64,000 bases of DNA, taken from contig VSDK01013525.1 of assembly GCA_009767595.1 (NCBI GenBank), positions 1,986 to 65,985 on the forward strand, written 5' to 3'. The stretch comes from Symbiodinium kawagutii (Eukaryota; Sar; Dinophyceae; Suessiales; Symbiodiniaceae). The notes under the pieces were generated by a model. The model was not told the DNA's origin. It saw only the letters and a list, made by a program, of their open reading frames with translations, and made no database searches. Numbering within the stretch: the stretch's first letter is position 1; each line of letters starts with the position of its first letter. Shown in pieces: positions 54,406 through 63,654 of the stretch. The position numbers and the translations under genes were made by a program.

Positions 54406-55892
54406 GACACCGGGACGGCACCGGACGGGGTGCACGGTTGTGCAACGTGCCAGGGACCCAGGTTGAACCTGGGGCAACCCAGGGGATTTGGCAGTTGAAG
54501 TGATGAAGTGCCAGATTAGAAGTTCATGATGGGTTCTGATAGTGGTTCATGATGGGTCAACCATGGTTGATTAGTGGTTGATGATGGGTTTAGAATTGGT
54601 AAGTGATGGTTGTGGGATGACGGCAAATGATGGTTGGTTGATGGCTGATGATGTGTAATGTTGCATCATTCTGGTTTAATTAATTATTGTTGCCCGGTTG
54701 CCCCATGCCGAATTCATGGCGGGAGTTGTCAATGATGGTTTGTTTTGGTCAGAGTTTGCTCCATAACGTTTCTTATAATGGTGAATCATGGTGAAAAGTG
54801 CTTACTGATGGTTGATGATAATGATAATGGCTAAAGGAAAGTAATTATTTTTTAAACCATTGTTCACTGTAACAAACTGAAAAATGATGGCCAATGATGG
54901 TTGATCATGTTCACTTCCGTTGTCAATGATGCTTCAGAATGCGCTCACTGATGGTTAGGTCGATTGTTTGGTCATGTGTCATGTGTATAAAGTTGAATGA
55001 TGGTAAGTCTTGTTTGATAATAGTACCATAATTTGCTGAATGGTTTACCATGATTTACTATGCATTTACCAAGATTATGGTACCATGATTTTCCATGACT
55101 ATGGGAAGTCTGAATGCTATGAAAGGTTTTTTTAGTTTATAAAGTTTGATGAATACATTGTCATAGTCTTCAATCATGGCAAGTAATTGTGGCTAGCAAG
55201 GTGAATACAGGTCAACGATAGGGGATTTACATCAAGCATCAACAACCTCCTGGTCAAGGCCGCAACGGTTGATTGACGGTTGGTAACTATGGATACCAGC
55301 CAACAATGTATATTCAACTAATAGAGCAACAAATTATCAAGAGCAACATGGGATTTTTTACGGCTGTGTCTGCAGGGGATGTCATGTGTTCAAGAAGAAT
55401 TGCGTGGCAATGCTGTGTTCTACCGACTTTTTGCAGTCCTTGAGGCTAGGAACTCTTAGACGCAACAATTTCATTGGCAAATGTTGTTGTCGTGGACGAT
55501 GAATTTGGCAGGTCGATAAGTTACTACCCCTTCCACCATATTGTTTGAATCCAAGTATGCTGAAATTGATATGAATAGATAATCATAGAAGTACTAACAT
55601 GGTGGAATATGGTTTACATCTATCTATCTATCTATTTATCTATCTACCTATCTATCTATGTATCTTTGATATATTTACATGCATACATATTTGTTGATCT
55701 ATATGTGTTTATATAGACGTGTACATATGCATTCATCCACATGCATTTCGCACGGTCCAGTGCCCGAACACTAGGAACTTTTGAACTGATGGACGTGGTG
55801 GTGATGCCAAACCAGCTGGAGAAGAGGCGAGGCAGAGGCTTCTTTAAGAGCTGATAGCTTAGAAGCTCCATGGTGCTGGTATTCCAACTCTT

Positions 55893-55975
55893 TTAATGTT
55901 AACCCAGCAGGTTGATTAATAGGTAACCCCCCCCATTAATCAACCTGGGGTTTATTAATCCTGGGTAGACATTAC
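55893..55975. repeat. Palindromic repeat, family 4, second copy
   Basis: GGTTGATTAATAGGTAACCC and CATTAATCAACC are inverted around a C-run; right end TTTATTAATCCTGGGTAG resembles 15935-15950. Confidence 0.7.
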
Positions 55976-56925
55976 CTCTAAAATGACACAGGTTTGCAGG
56001 CAAATGCACCAGAACAGCATTTGGGCAATATGATGAATGACTTCAACAAACCAGCAGTGGGAGATCTTAAAGAGATCCTGTTGATGAACTCTCCCGATTT
56101 GATGGTTTTTGGCACCAGCGATTTATGGTGAGCAACTCATGGTACTGGCTGTTTGTTGGGAGGGATCGAGCTAAGGAGCGGGCAGGGTATCCACATATCC
56201 TAAAGAAACCAACGACTTGGCGCCACAAGGAGTGGTCATTAACCACACGGTGGATGAACAAAGTTCAACTGTTGGATCTACCATTCACAGGTCAACTGTT
56301 AGGTCAGTGTTGGTTAATGATGGGTATCGATGTTTGCAGTGGCACTATGGTTTGCAATGGCTCGGAACAAGGAATGTTTTTCAATAGCTGTCCGAACACG
56401 GGTAAATGATGGCAAATAAGGATTAATCAAAATTAGTCGGGAGTTGTTAATCATAATGACAAAATATTCAGTCATTGTCATGATGATAATGGTTAATCAT
56501 AGTGATCACCCATCACAATGACAAATGATAGTCTGAATTGGGGATCGATATGTGAGTTTATAGCAAGAACTTGCTGGTTGGTGGATCGCTTATGCTAATC
56601 AGCCCGAGTGAGGAATATTTGCAAGCATATCCAATTTCAATGTAGATATCCTTGTTGGTGGTTTTAGACATTTTTTGTGTTGCCTGGTATTCACAAATGA
56701 TTGCTAATCTTTTGCGTAGCGGTTGAAACCACCACCCAGTATCGTAAGCACAGCTGGTTGTTTGGTGAGTTGCCTGTTGAGTATGACATCACCGCCAGTA
56801 TATCACTTGCCCATGGTTTCGACGATCCAATGATCATCACCCTTTCGCAGGCATCATTAACCATCAATCATCAGAAATCATCGTGAAGATCAGCATCATC
56901 ATGTCGTACAGCACCGATCCTTGTG

Positions 56926-57015
56926 ACCCAGATGCTCCATGGTATACCAAGTTTTCCAGGCAAAAATCATGGTATACCAATCTTTCCGGACATACCCTGC
57001 ATGGAGCATTTGGGT
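56926..57015. repeat. Palindromic repeat, family 5, second copy
   Basis: ACCCAGATGCTCCATGGTAT to GCATGGAGCATTTGGGT; internal inverted copy of ATGGTATACCAA. Same termini as 33319-33413. Confidence 0.8.
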
Positions 57016-57217
57016 GATGGCACATTGACAACCCGCGTCGTAGTCGTTCGATGTCTCCGCCAGGGATTTGCTGAAACTCTTGGCTGCGCTGGAGTCACAG
57101 GACCATCTTTGATTGGTGATACGGTGGGGAATGTTCATACCAAGCAGTGATACTGTAGTGGTTTTCGCAAGTTCACAGGGTTCTTTGCAGTTCTTGATTG
57201 ATATGTTTTATCGATAA

Positions 57218-57303
57218 ATTAGAGCAAGTATAGCCTTCGTAGTGTAACATAGTGAACGTAGATGCCACGATGCTATGTTGAACTTGGCCGCAGCCTTGCT
57301 CAA
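57218..57303 (+). repeat. Split direct repeat A1 (left end of the retrotransposon)
   Basis: 86 bp starting ATTAGAGCAAGTATAGCC and ending GCCGCAGCCTTGCTCAA; identical to 63511-63596. It is itself partly palindromic: outer arms AGAGCAAG/CTTGCTC and inner arms TAACATAG/CTATGTTG. Confidence 0.97.
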
Positions 57304-57319
57304 GAAGCAACCACTTTAC

Positions 57320-57346
57320 CCCTCCAACCATGTCATGGTTGGAGGG
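57320..57346 (+). promoter_or_regulatory. Perfect 13-bp inverted repeat around the gag-like start codon
   Basis: CCCTCCAACCATG, one T, CATGGTTGGAGGG. The ATG of the first ORF (57330-57332) is the tip of the left arm, so the start codon would sit in a very tight hairpin in the transcript. Function inferred only. Confidence 0.6.
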
Positions 57347-58967
57347 TGAGGTAAACCGGGAGGCATGGTATGGCTTCCGCGTAAAGGTGGATCAGGTGCT
57401 GGAGCTGGCCGTTCGAGACGAAGGGGGCCGGCCACAAGGGACGGTGATTGTGAAGGTGCTGGGGGACATCTTGCTGAAGTCCAACGGGCACCTCTTCACC
57501 GGGAAGTATGTGGCAGCATCTGATCCACATTATCGCTGGTGGGCCAGTGAAGGTCCTGGGCGTGGGCTTTCTCGAAAGGCCACCTATCATCTATGTGAAG
57601 GAAGGTCAGATCGCTGTGACGAGAAGAGAGGAAGAAGCTCCGTGTTGCACAGCGAGAAGTTTAGGTTGATCACCCCTGATATGATCAGGGAGAAAACTCC
57701 AGGATGGGCTCACTCGAGGCCATGTTCGACTTTGACCAGCCCTGTCTTCGCAGAGGTCCTCAAGATGGAGAAGGCAGGGGGCACCAAGGGAGGATTACCC
57801 TGGCTTGATGTCCAGGAGTCAGAGGCGTCTAATGAGCAGGAAGAAAGCGAAGAAGAGACTGAGGATGAAGAGGAGGATTCGCTTACCGAGAAGTTGTCAA
57901 GGTTGAAGAAGGAGCTCAAGGAAACTGAGGCCAGGATGGCTATGAAGGCTTCAGTGAAAGCCTCCCAGAAGTCATCGAAGAAGAAGACGCGGACGGTGAT
58001 GAAGGTGACAACGAAGAAGTCAAAGAAGACCAGGAAGGAGGCCAAGGAATCCGATGAGGAAGCGAAGGAAAAGAAGAAGAAGAAACGGAAATCTGGTACC
58101 GGAGCCGAGAAGTCCAAGGCTTCATCTACAAAGAGGACAAAGAAGGCTCCGAGTAAGAAAAAGAAGAAAGACAAAAAGAGAGGCAAGAGTGAGACTTCTG
58201 AGGAGGAGTCAGAGGAGGATGAAGAGGAGAAGCTCTTTGGCGGCCACGGTGGAGAAGATGAAGAACCACGGAAGGCCAAGAAGAAAAAGGATAGAGGTCC
58301 TTTTGGTGGAGGACAGGCTGTTCAGTTCGCTGAACGGTCTGAATCTGACTCAGAGGATAAGTCAGTTTTTCGCCAAGCCCCCACTCAGCCCCAGGCGATG
58401 GACCAGCTGCGCCTGACAGAATACGCAGAGCGTCATCCAGGACGCCTCGCGTCGCGACTGTTGCAGAAGATGAGAGCCGAAGGGGCTCTGGGCTCGGTGG
58501 GGGCGGATCTGCTGGGAGGAACAAAGACCCCTCCAACAGCGGTCAACTACTTCCAGACGGTCATGTTGCAGACCCTCGGAAGCCGGTTGAACGTGAGAAC
58601 CGGAAGGGAACTACGCACCCTCAGCGTGGTTCTCGATTTGCTGGCGAAGGAGGAGCCGGCGAAGGCCGCAGACGTAGTCTGCCAGCGCCTGAAAGCGCTC
58701 GAGAAGAGCGCGATCGACGGCCACTGGCAAGCAGCCCAGTTCTTGGAACTAATCAGCCCGGATCACGGGTCGCTGCTGGACCGCAACGAGGAGGTCTACC
58801 TGGCGAAGCAATCCCTCCTGGAGATGAAGCTGAAGGGCCAGGAGCGGCAAGTTCCAAGAGGCGCGAAGGGCGACCAGAAGGGCGGCAAGTTCCAAAGGCA
58901 AAAAGGCCAAGGGAAGGACAATCCCGGGAAAGGCAAGGAAAAGACCGATCCTCCCCACAAGCCTTAG
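57330..58967 (+). CDS. Gag-like protein of the retrotransposon
   Basis: 545 aa. The N-terminal 130 residues form a compact domain beginning MSWLEGEVNREAWYGFRVKV that I do not recognise. Residues about 155-320 are extremely rich in Glu, Lys and Ser, with alternating acidic and basic blocks (EESEEETEDEEEDS, KKKKKRKSGTG, KKKKKDKKRGK) and predicted coiled or disordered character. Residues 360-500 are a more ordered helical region (RLTEYAERHPGRLASRLLQK) that could be the capsid-like part. The tail is Lys/Gly-rich and suited to nucleic-acid binding; no CCHC knuckle is present. In DIRS elements the first ORF is the structural Gag, so the call rests on position and composition. It starts 27 bp after A1 and is followed 45 bp later by the next ORF. 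Confidence 0.75.
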   Translation: MSWLEGEVNREAWYGFRVKVDQVLELAVRDEGGRPQGTVIVKVLGDILLKSNGHLFTGKYVAASDPHYRWWASEGPGRGLSRKATYHLCEGRSDRCDEKRGRSSVLHSEKFRLITPDMIREKTPGWAHSRPCSTLTSPVFAEVLKMEKAGGTKGGLPWLDVQESEASNEQEESEEETEDEEEDSLTEKLSRLKKELKETEARMAMKASVKASQKSSKKKTRTVMKVTTKKSKKTRKEAKESDEEAKEKKKKKRKSGTGAEKSKASSTKRTKKAPSKKKKKDKKRGKSETSEEESEEDEEEKLFGGHGGEDEEPRKAKKKKDRGPFGGGQAVQFAERSESDSEDKSVFRQAPTQPQAMDQLRLTEYAERHPGRLASRLLQKMRAEGALGSVGADLLGGTKTPPTAVNYFQTVMLQTLGSRLNVRTGRELRTLSVVLDLLAKEEPAKAADVVCQRLKALEKSAIDGHWQAAQFLELISPDHGSLLDRNEEVYLAKQSLLEMKLKGQERQVPRGAKGDQKGGKFQRQKGQGKDNPGKGKEKTDPPHKP

Positions 58968-59011
58968 CAGGTGAGGAGGAGAATGCTGACCAGAAGGAGG
59001 TCCCCAAGCAG

Positions 59012-59587
59012 GTGGATGTCCGGCAATGGCAACGGCGTTGGAAGAAGAAGCTGGATGAGGAGCAGACAGCATTGAGCATGCTGGCAAACCTCTGGGACGA
59101 CTTGCCCAGCCTGGATACCCCGCTGGGTCGAATGGCGAAGCGTTTGACATCTGAAGACGTGCCCTCCGGGAACCCCGTTCCTAAAGTTCGTGGAGATGAT
59201 CTCCTGCCGATCGACCTGGACGGGGCTATGGACTACCTGGGCGCCAACAGTGACCCAGAGGAAGCCAGGGCCATCTTGCTCCTCGTCCTCGTGTTGAACT
59301 ACATGTGGCTTGGGGGCCGTGACAGCATGGCGTGCGTGAGGCAACGTCAGAAGATCACCAAGACCCAAGAGCTGACGATTGACCACCTGGCCGAAAGGGT
59401 CAGAGATCTAGGTGCTGTGCCAGTTTTGTGCAGCAACTTCGAAGAGGGACGGAGCCGCCTGGTTGAAGCAAGGTTTGACTATGCGGGCGAACCGGTGATG
59501 TCCCTAGAAGAGCTCAAGGCAGACCTGGTGGTGCCAGTTTGGCCAAAGATAGGGGAGGCGGCAGTGCAGGATGTTGAGCCGAGATGA
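59012..59587 (+). CDS. Small ORF of the retrotransposon, possibly the N-terminal part of pol
   Basis: 191 aa starting MDVRQWQRRWKKKLDEEQTA. Contains a hydrophobic stretch (ARAILLLVLVLNYMWLGG, about residues 85-102) but no motif I recognise. Its stop overlaps the next start as ATGA (59584-59587), an arrangement that fits coupled termination-reinitiation or a polyprotein split by frame. The same frame is open some distance upstream of the chosen ATG (antisense and sense stops allow 58970 onward), so the true start could differ. Confidence 0.65.
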   Translation: MDVRQWQRRWKKKLDEEQTALSMLANLWDDLPSLDTPLGRMAKRLTSEDVPSGNPVPKVRGDDLLPIDLDGAMDYLGANSDPEEARAILLLVLVLNYMWLGGRDSMACVRQRQKITKTQELTIDHLAERVRDLGAVPVLCSNFEEGRSRLVEARFDYAGEPVMSLEELKADLVVPVWPKIGEAAVQDVEPR

Positions 59588-62298
59588 GAGAGCGCCTTCG
59601 AGATCCTGAGCGCTGCCTTTTACCGGTCAGTGAATGGCCGAGGGTTCCGCCACGTAGCAGGGTGATGGCGACCCAGGAGGAATGGGACCGCATCGTTGAG
59701 GCAGGGGCCTCTCGTGGCCTGATGGTCAGTGTGGACCCGGAAGAAGTGTTCACTGACGTCCAAGGGAACAAGGTGCTGAATGGCGCTGCTGCCGTTCGCA
59801 AAGTGAAGAAGGTCGGTGGGGTGGAACGCCAGATGCAGCGGTTCATCTCAAACTTTATCCCGATCAACGCGTATCAGGCCCACATTCGAGGAGGCGATCA
59901 ACATCTCCCATATCTGGGACAACTCACCCTGTTGGAACAGGAGAACGATGAAGTGTGGCTGGTTGATTCAGAAGATTTCACCAGCTGTTACAACTTGTTC
60001 AAGTTGCCCAGGGTGTGGCACAAGTACGTGTGCTTTGAGAAGACTGTTGATGCTCAAGTCTTTGGAGGTCCCCCTGGAAAACAAGTTCACCCAGCAATGG
60101 CCGTGCTGCCCATGGGGTGGTTGAATGCCGTGTCAGTGGGGACGTTGGTCTTTGAAGAATCTGGAGTACCGGAGGATTCCGAGATTTCCAAGTTGAAGGC
60201 CATCCCCCAGACTGATGATGTGTCGGTCATTTACTTGGATTCCTTCGATGAGCTTCGCCGCCTGGACCGTCAGTGTGCTGAAGCATTGCAAGGCACACCC
60301 TCTCCAAGACATCAGGCCTTTTTGAAAATGTGCAAGGAGAAGGGCTTGCCATTGAATGAGGGAAAGCGGCTGGTGTCAGCGTACAGGGGGACCTTGCAAG
60401 GAGGGGAGCTCCAGGGCGATTTGGGTTGGTACAAGTTGGCTGGAGACAAGCAGAGCAACCTGATCGGCTTGGGCGCCACTCTCTTGGCCATGGAGAAGTG
60501 GAAGGAGTTTGAGGTCAGGCACTTCATTGGAAAGGCCGTGTTTGGCATGTGCTTTCGTCGCCCATTGCTGAGTTTGTTCCAGGACAGCTTCAACTTTGTC
60601 ACCAAGCTCATGGAGAAGAAGGACTCACTGTCTCCTCCTCAGTCGTCATTGGACGAGGTGCTCATGGTGATGGCAGTTACCCCCTTAATGGGGAGTTCAT
60701 TGAAGGCCTCGTTGTGCCAGGAGATGACATGTTCAGATGCGTCACCAACAGGAGGTGGAGTTGCTGTGGCCGAGCGGTTTTTCAGAGACCCGCAGACCGT
60801 TCTTCATGAGAACAACCAGTGCTGGGTCTGCCAGGAGAACCTCAATCCGGACTACGTGGTCTCGTGCACGGCTAGGTGTGGAGTGGCATTGTGTGGCCTG
60901 GACTGTTTCATTGCCCACAGGCGAGGCAATTGTGCACAAAGTCAAGTGTGCATCAGAGCTGAGTGGCCGTTACCTCGCTTCGGTGAGAGATTTGCCGGAA
61001 AGCGAGCCCTCCTGTCTGAAGCAGTGGCCGCTGAAGGAGGCATTGATGTGCAGCCCCCGTTTGATTGGTACCTGGGCCACGACTTTTTCTCGGAGGAGGG
61101 ACGCCGTTTCCTGGAGCGCGAGATGACTGACCCGCTCTTGGAGGCTGAGCATTGGGCGCCCTGTTGCAAGCTTTTCTCGAAAGCGAGGGGCAGGCCAATT
61201 CATTTGGCCGATGGGCGTGTCATCGCAGGACCTCAGCCTGTTCGAGACCATCGCAACGTTATGGGCTTCCCGAACTTGCCAGCGGGAATGAAGGTTCGGC
61301 TGCGCCATTCTAACAGCATGGCCACCAAGTCCTTGAAAAGGTGCGACCAGTCGCGTCAAGAAGGCAGGCCAAAGTTTGTGAGTGTGGAGCATCCAAAGAA
61401 CAGTTGGATGTGGGAGTTTACGTTGGCCAAGTCGCTCAAGGACAATGGCTTCATCAGCAGCTATGGCTCACACTGCTGCTTTGGAGGACCGCGAGAGAAG
61501 TGGTTTGAGTTTCGCCACAACTGCCCGGGTCTCCGTCAGTGGTTGGAAAAGGAGTGTCCAGGGCATGACAACCTGCTGCCCTATACCGTCGTTGAGGACG
61601 AGAATGGTGAGCTGATCTACGATACGGCGCAGGAGACGGAATACCCATGGCTCCTGTGCAAGGCCTACGCCCATGGACTCAAGGACCAGCTGGAGCTTCA
61701 GAAGCCCTTCGAGTCCTTCTACCATGATGCTCGGGTGAGGTGGTTCATGGATGAGCTCGCCCAGAGCACAGTACGGCTTGGAAAGCCAGAAGTGTGTGGC
61801 GCGGTAGCTGTGGAGCTGGCCTTCTTCGAGAAGGGAATGCGACCAGGAGAAGAGGTCGCCCATCTGCGCCAGCTGTTGGCCAGAACCTCGTACCGGGGCA
61901 CAGAGTTCCGAGCCTTTGTGGCCTTGGGAGAGGAGGCCGAAGATCAGCACGAGGTGCCGTACCCAGCTCAGAGGTGGCATTGGAAAACGGTCATGTCGTT
62001 TCCTTGGGACCGGGAAAGCCACATCAATGAGCTGGAGTTGTGTGCAGTGATTGCAGCGACAAAGCACCGCTGCAGGTCCGCCAAGAAGTTTCACCAACGA
62101 TGGTTCCTCATCATCGACAGCATGGTTACGCGTGGTGCATTGGCAAAGGGGCGATCACCGTCCCGCAGGCTCAACAGGCTCTTGAGGAGATCGGCAGCTT
62201 TGGCCCTAGCGCAGAATTCTTACTTGATCCCGGTGTGGACAATCAGTCGGTGGAACTTTTCAGATGAAGCGAGCCGCAGGTTCGAGAAAGCCACCTAG
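59584..62298 (+). CDS. Polyprotein: reverse transcriptase, zinc finger, C5-methyltransferase-like region, RNase H
   Basis: 904 aa. RT: RFISNFIPIN (86-95), the first catalytic Asp in VDSEDFTSCYNLFKLP (127-142), VLPMGW (174-179), then VIYLDSFDEL (215-224) where YxDD is expected; the second Asp of that motif is Ser220. RNase H: SDASPTGGG (384-392), HINELEL (813-819), IIDS (843-846) with KGRSPSRRLN after it, and SDEASR (893-898). Between the first and second RNase H motifs lie a Cys/His cluster (C413, C416, C428, C432, C437, C441, H445, C450) and a region with cytosine-methyltransferase-like features: GKRALLSEAV (472-481), HWAPCCKLFSKARGRP (523-538), VEHPKNSWMW (601-610), CCFGGPREKW (631-640). 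These roles (reverse transcription, RNA removal, DNA methylation) are known for DIRS/PAT elements; the activity of this copy is not shown. Overlaps the next ORF by 35 bp. Confidence 0.85.
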   Translation: MRERLRDPERCLLPVSEWPRVPPRSRVMATQEEWDRIVEAGASRGLMVSVDPEEVFTDVQGNKVLNGAAAVRKVKKVGGVERQMQRFISNFIPINAYQAHIRGGDQHLPYLGQLTLLEQENDEVWLVDSEDFTSCYNLFKLPRVWHKYVCFEKTVDAQVFGGPPGKQVHPAMAVLPMGWLNAVSVGTLVFEESGVPEDSEISKLKAIPQTDDVSVIYLDSFDELRRLDRQCAEALQGTPSPRHQAFLKMCKEKGLPLNEGKRLVSAYRGTLQGGELQGDLGWYKLAGDKQSNLIGLGATLLAMEKWKEFEVRHFIGKAVFGMCFRRPLLSLFQDSFNFVTKLMEKKDSLSPPQSSLDEVLMVMAVTPLMGSSLKASLCQEMTCSDASPTGGGVAVAERFFRDPQTVLHENNQCWVCQENLNPDYVVSCTARCGVALCGLDCFIAHRRGNCAQSQVCIRAEWPLPRFGERFAGKRALLSEAVAAEGGIDVQPPFDWYLGHDFFSEEGRRFLEREMTDPLLEAEHWAPCCKLFSKARGRPIHLADGRVIAGPQPVRDHRNVMGFPNLPAGMKVRLRHSNSMATKSLKRCDQSRQEGRPKFVSVEHPKNSWMWEFTLAKSLKDNGFISSYGSHCCFGGPREKWFEFRHNCPGLRQWLEKECPGHDNLLPYTVVEDENGELIYDTAQETEYPWLLCKAYAHGLKDQLELQKPFESFYHDARVRWFMDELAQSTVRLGKPEVCGAVAVELAFFEKGMRPGEEVAHLRQLLARTSYRGTEFRAFVALGEEAEDQHEVPYPAQRWHWKTVMSFPWDRESHINELELCAVIAATKHRCRSAKKFHQRWFLIIDSMVTRGALAKGRSPSRRLNRLLRRSAALALAQNSYLIPVWTISRWNFSDEASRRFEKAT

Positions 62299-63259
62299 CC
62301 TGCGCTATGCGGGGTTGACAGCTGCCACTCTTCGAGCCTATCATCGAGCCCTTGCAGATTTTCTGCGATTTGCCAAGAAAAAGTCTGTTACCATGCTGAA
62401 GCCGTCTCACCTTGATGCATGTGCTGCCAACTACCTTGATACTTTGTTTCAAGAGGGCGATCCTATAGCCTATGGTGGACACCTCCTCTCTGCCCTCAAA
62501 CGGTTTCACCCAAACTTGCGCCACCGACTCCCAGTGGCTACTCAGTTTTACCGCAACTGGACTAAAGCTCATGTGCCAGTGCGAGCAACTCCCATGGCAT
62601 GGTCTTTGCTTGAGGCCATGGTGGGGTATGCGTTGGACGAAAAGATGGACACCATGGCCTTGCTGCTTGGCTTAGGCTTTGATGCCATGTTGAGAACCTC
62701 CGAGTTGCTCAATCTTACCTATCAACATTTGGTGTTCCATCCTCGCAATGCGTCCTTGTCTTTGGTTATCCCTACCTCAAAGACCTCTCAAGGTAACCCT
62801 CAGGTTGTCTTAGTGGAAGACCCCATCCTTGTTGCCCTCGCTCGCCGTGTCATCAAGCACAAGGTTGTCAAAACTTTGATTTGGCAGAGGTCTTCCAAAC
62901 AATTTCGAATTCAATTTGACCGCGTTCTACGTAAGTTGGGCTTCCCAACTGGGTCTTATTACCCCTACTCGCTTAGGCGGGGGGGCGCTACGTTTCATTT
63001 CCAGACCTTTACTAACCTGGACTTAACGGTTCAGAGAGGCCGTTGGGCGTGTTCCCGTACTGCACGAGTCTACATAGATTCTGGTACAGCTCAACTTGCC
63101 CACATTCACTGGACGCGCACTCAGGTCCAATTGGTCAAACAGTACCGCCAACGTGGGCGTGATTTACGGCTCCGCCAGAAAAAGGGGAACTTGGCTAAAT
63201 GGGCTGTGTTTTTGGTGCCCGGTTGGTGGGGGTTGTTTTTCGCCTTTTTAGGCCTTTAA
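62264..63259 (+). CDS. Tyrosine recombinase of the retrotransposon
   Basis: 331 aa. N-terminal helical SAM-like DNA-binding part (TLRAYHRALADFLRFAKKKS, residues 22-41). Catalytic part: Arg144 in FDAMLRTSELLNL, Lys173 in PTSKTSQG, PYSLRRGGAT (234-243) as the HxxR box with Tyr235 in the His position and Arg238, GRW (259-261) for the His/Trp position, and nucleophile Tyr270 in ARVYID. The order and spacing R-K-YxxR-W-Y fit DIRS-type recombinases, which insert the cDNA circle at the target. The C-terminal tail is hydrophobic (VPGWWGLFFAFLGL) after a basic stretch. Starts inside the end of the RT/RNase H ORF in another frame, 35-bp overlap, as expected for this order. Confidence 0.9.
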   Translation: MKRAAGSRKPPSLRYAGLTAATLRAYHRALADFLRFAKKKSVTMLKPSHLDACAANYLDTLFQEGDPIAYGGHLLSALKRFHPNLRHRLPVATQFYRNWTKAHVPVRATPMAWSLLEAMVGYALDEKMDTMALLLGLGFDAMLRTSELLNLTYQHLVFHPRNASLSLVIPTSKTSQGNPQVVLVEDPILVALARRVIKHKVVKTLIWQRSSKQFRIQFDRVLRKLGFPTGSYYPYSLRRGGATFHFQTFTNLDLTVQRGRWACSRTARVYIDSGTAQLAHIHWTRTQVQLVKQYRQRGRDLRLRQKKGNLAKWAVFLVPGWWGLFFAFLGL

Positions 63260-63314
63260 GGGGGTTTAATCTTGTTTGCCTATTGAGGCGGTTCCCCCTT
63301 AGCTTTGGAGTAAT

Positions 63315-63510
63315 GAGGCTCCTTTACTTCCATTGGGAAGATAATCTTGTGTACCCGTGTTACCAACCTAAAAGGTTGTGAAGAGTGCCATGGCATTGGC
63401 CGTTGGTTTCTCTTGGACGGAGATATTGTTGTATATGTAGGTTCCTGTAGAGCCTCATTTGTAGCAACCACAGGGCACGTCTGTTGTAAAAAGAGTGCCT
63501 AGTGTGAAAC
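63315..63510 (+). repeat. Split direct repeat B1
   Basis: 196 bp from GAGGCTCCTTTACTTCCATT to AGTGCCTAGTGTGAAAC; abuts A2. One mismatch to B2. Confidence 0.97.
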
Positions 63511-63596
63511 ATTAGAGCAAGTATAGCCTTCGTAGTGTAACATAGTGAACGTAGATGCCACGATGCTATGTTGAACTTGGCCGCAGCCTTGCTCAA
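63511..63596 (+). repeat. Split direct repeat A2
   Basis: Identical to A1 over 86 bp. The B1-A2 junction is expected to template the two element ends during replication through a circular intermediate. Confidence 0.97.
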
Positions 63597-63654
63597 CCCC
63601 CCTGCCATCCCCTTCACCACCGCTTAGGTGAGTTTGTTTTGGGCTGGTTGTGGG

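Larger units (their letters stand above)
54406..57217. other. Non-coding between the last ATPase exon and the retrotransposon
   Basis: TATC microsatellite at 55619-55666, family 4 palindrome at 55893-55975, family 3-like piece at 56655-56735 and family 5 palindrome at 56926-57015. A 94-codon frame at 56125-56409 matches nothing recognised. Confidence 0.5.

Noticed and set aside
57710-58279. 189-aa antisense frame rich in Ser/Phe
   Set aside because: Mirror of the Lys/Glu-rich coding of the gag-like ORF; no independent support.
61468-62097. 209-aa antisense frame in the RT/RNase H ORF
   Set aside because: Shadow of the sense ORF, which carries conserved motifs.
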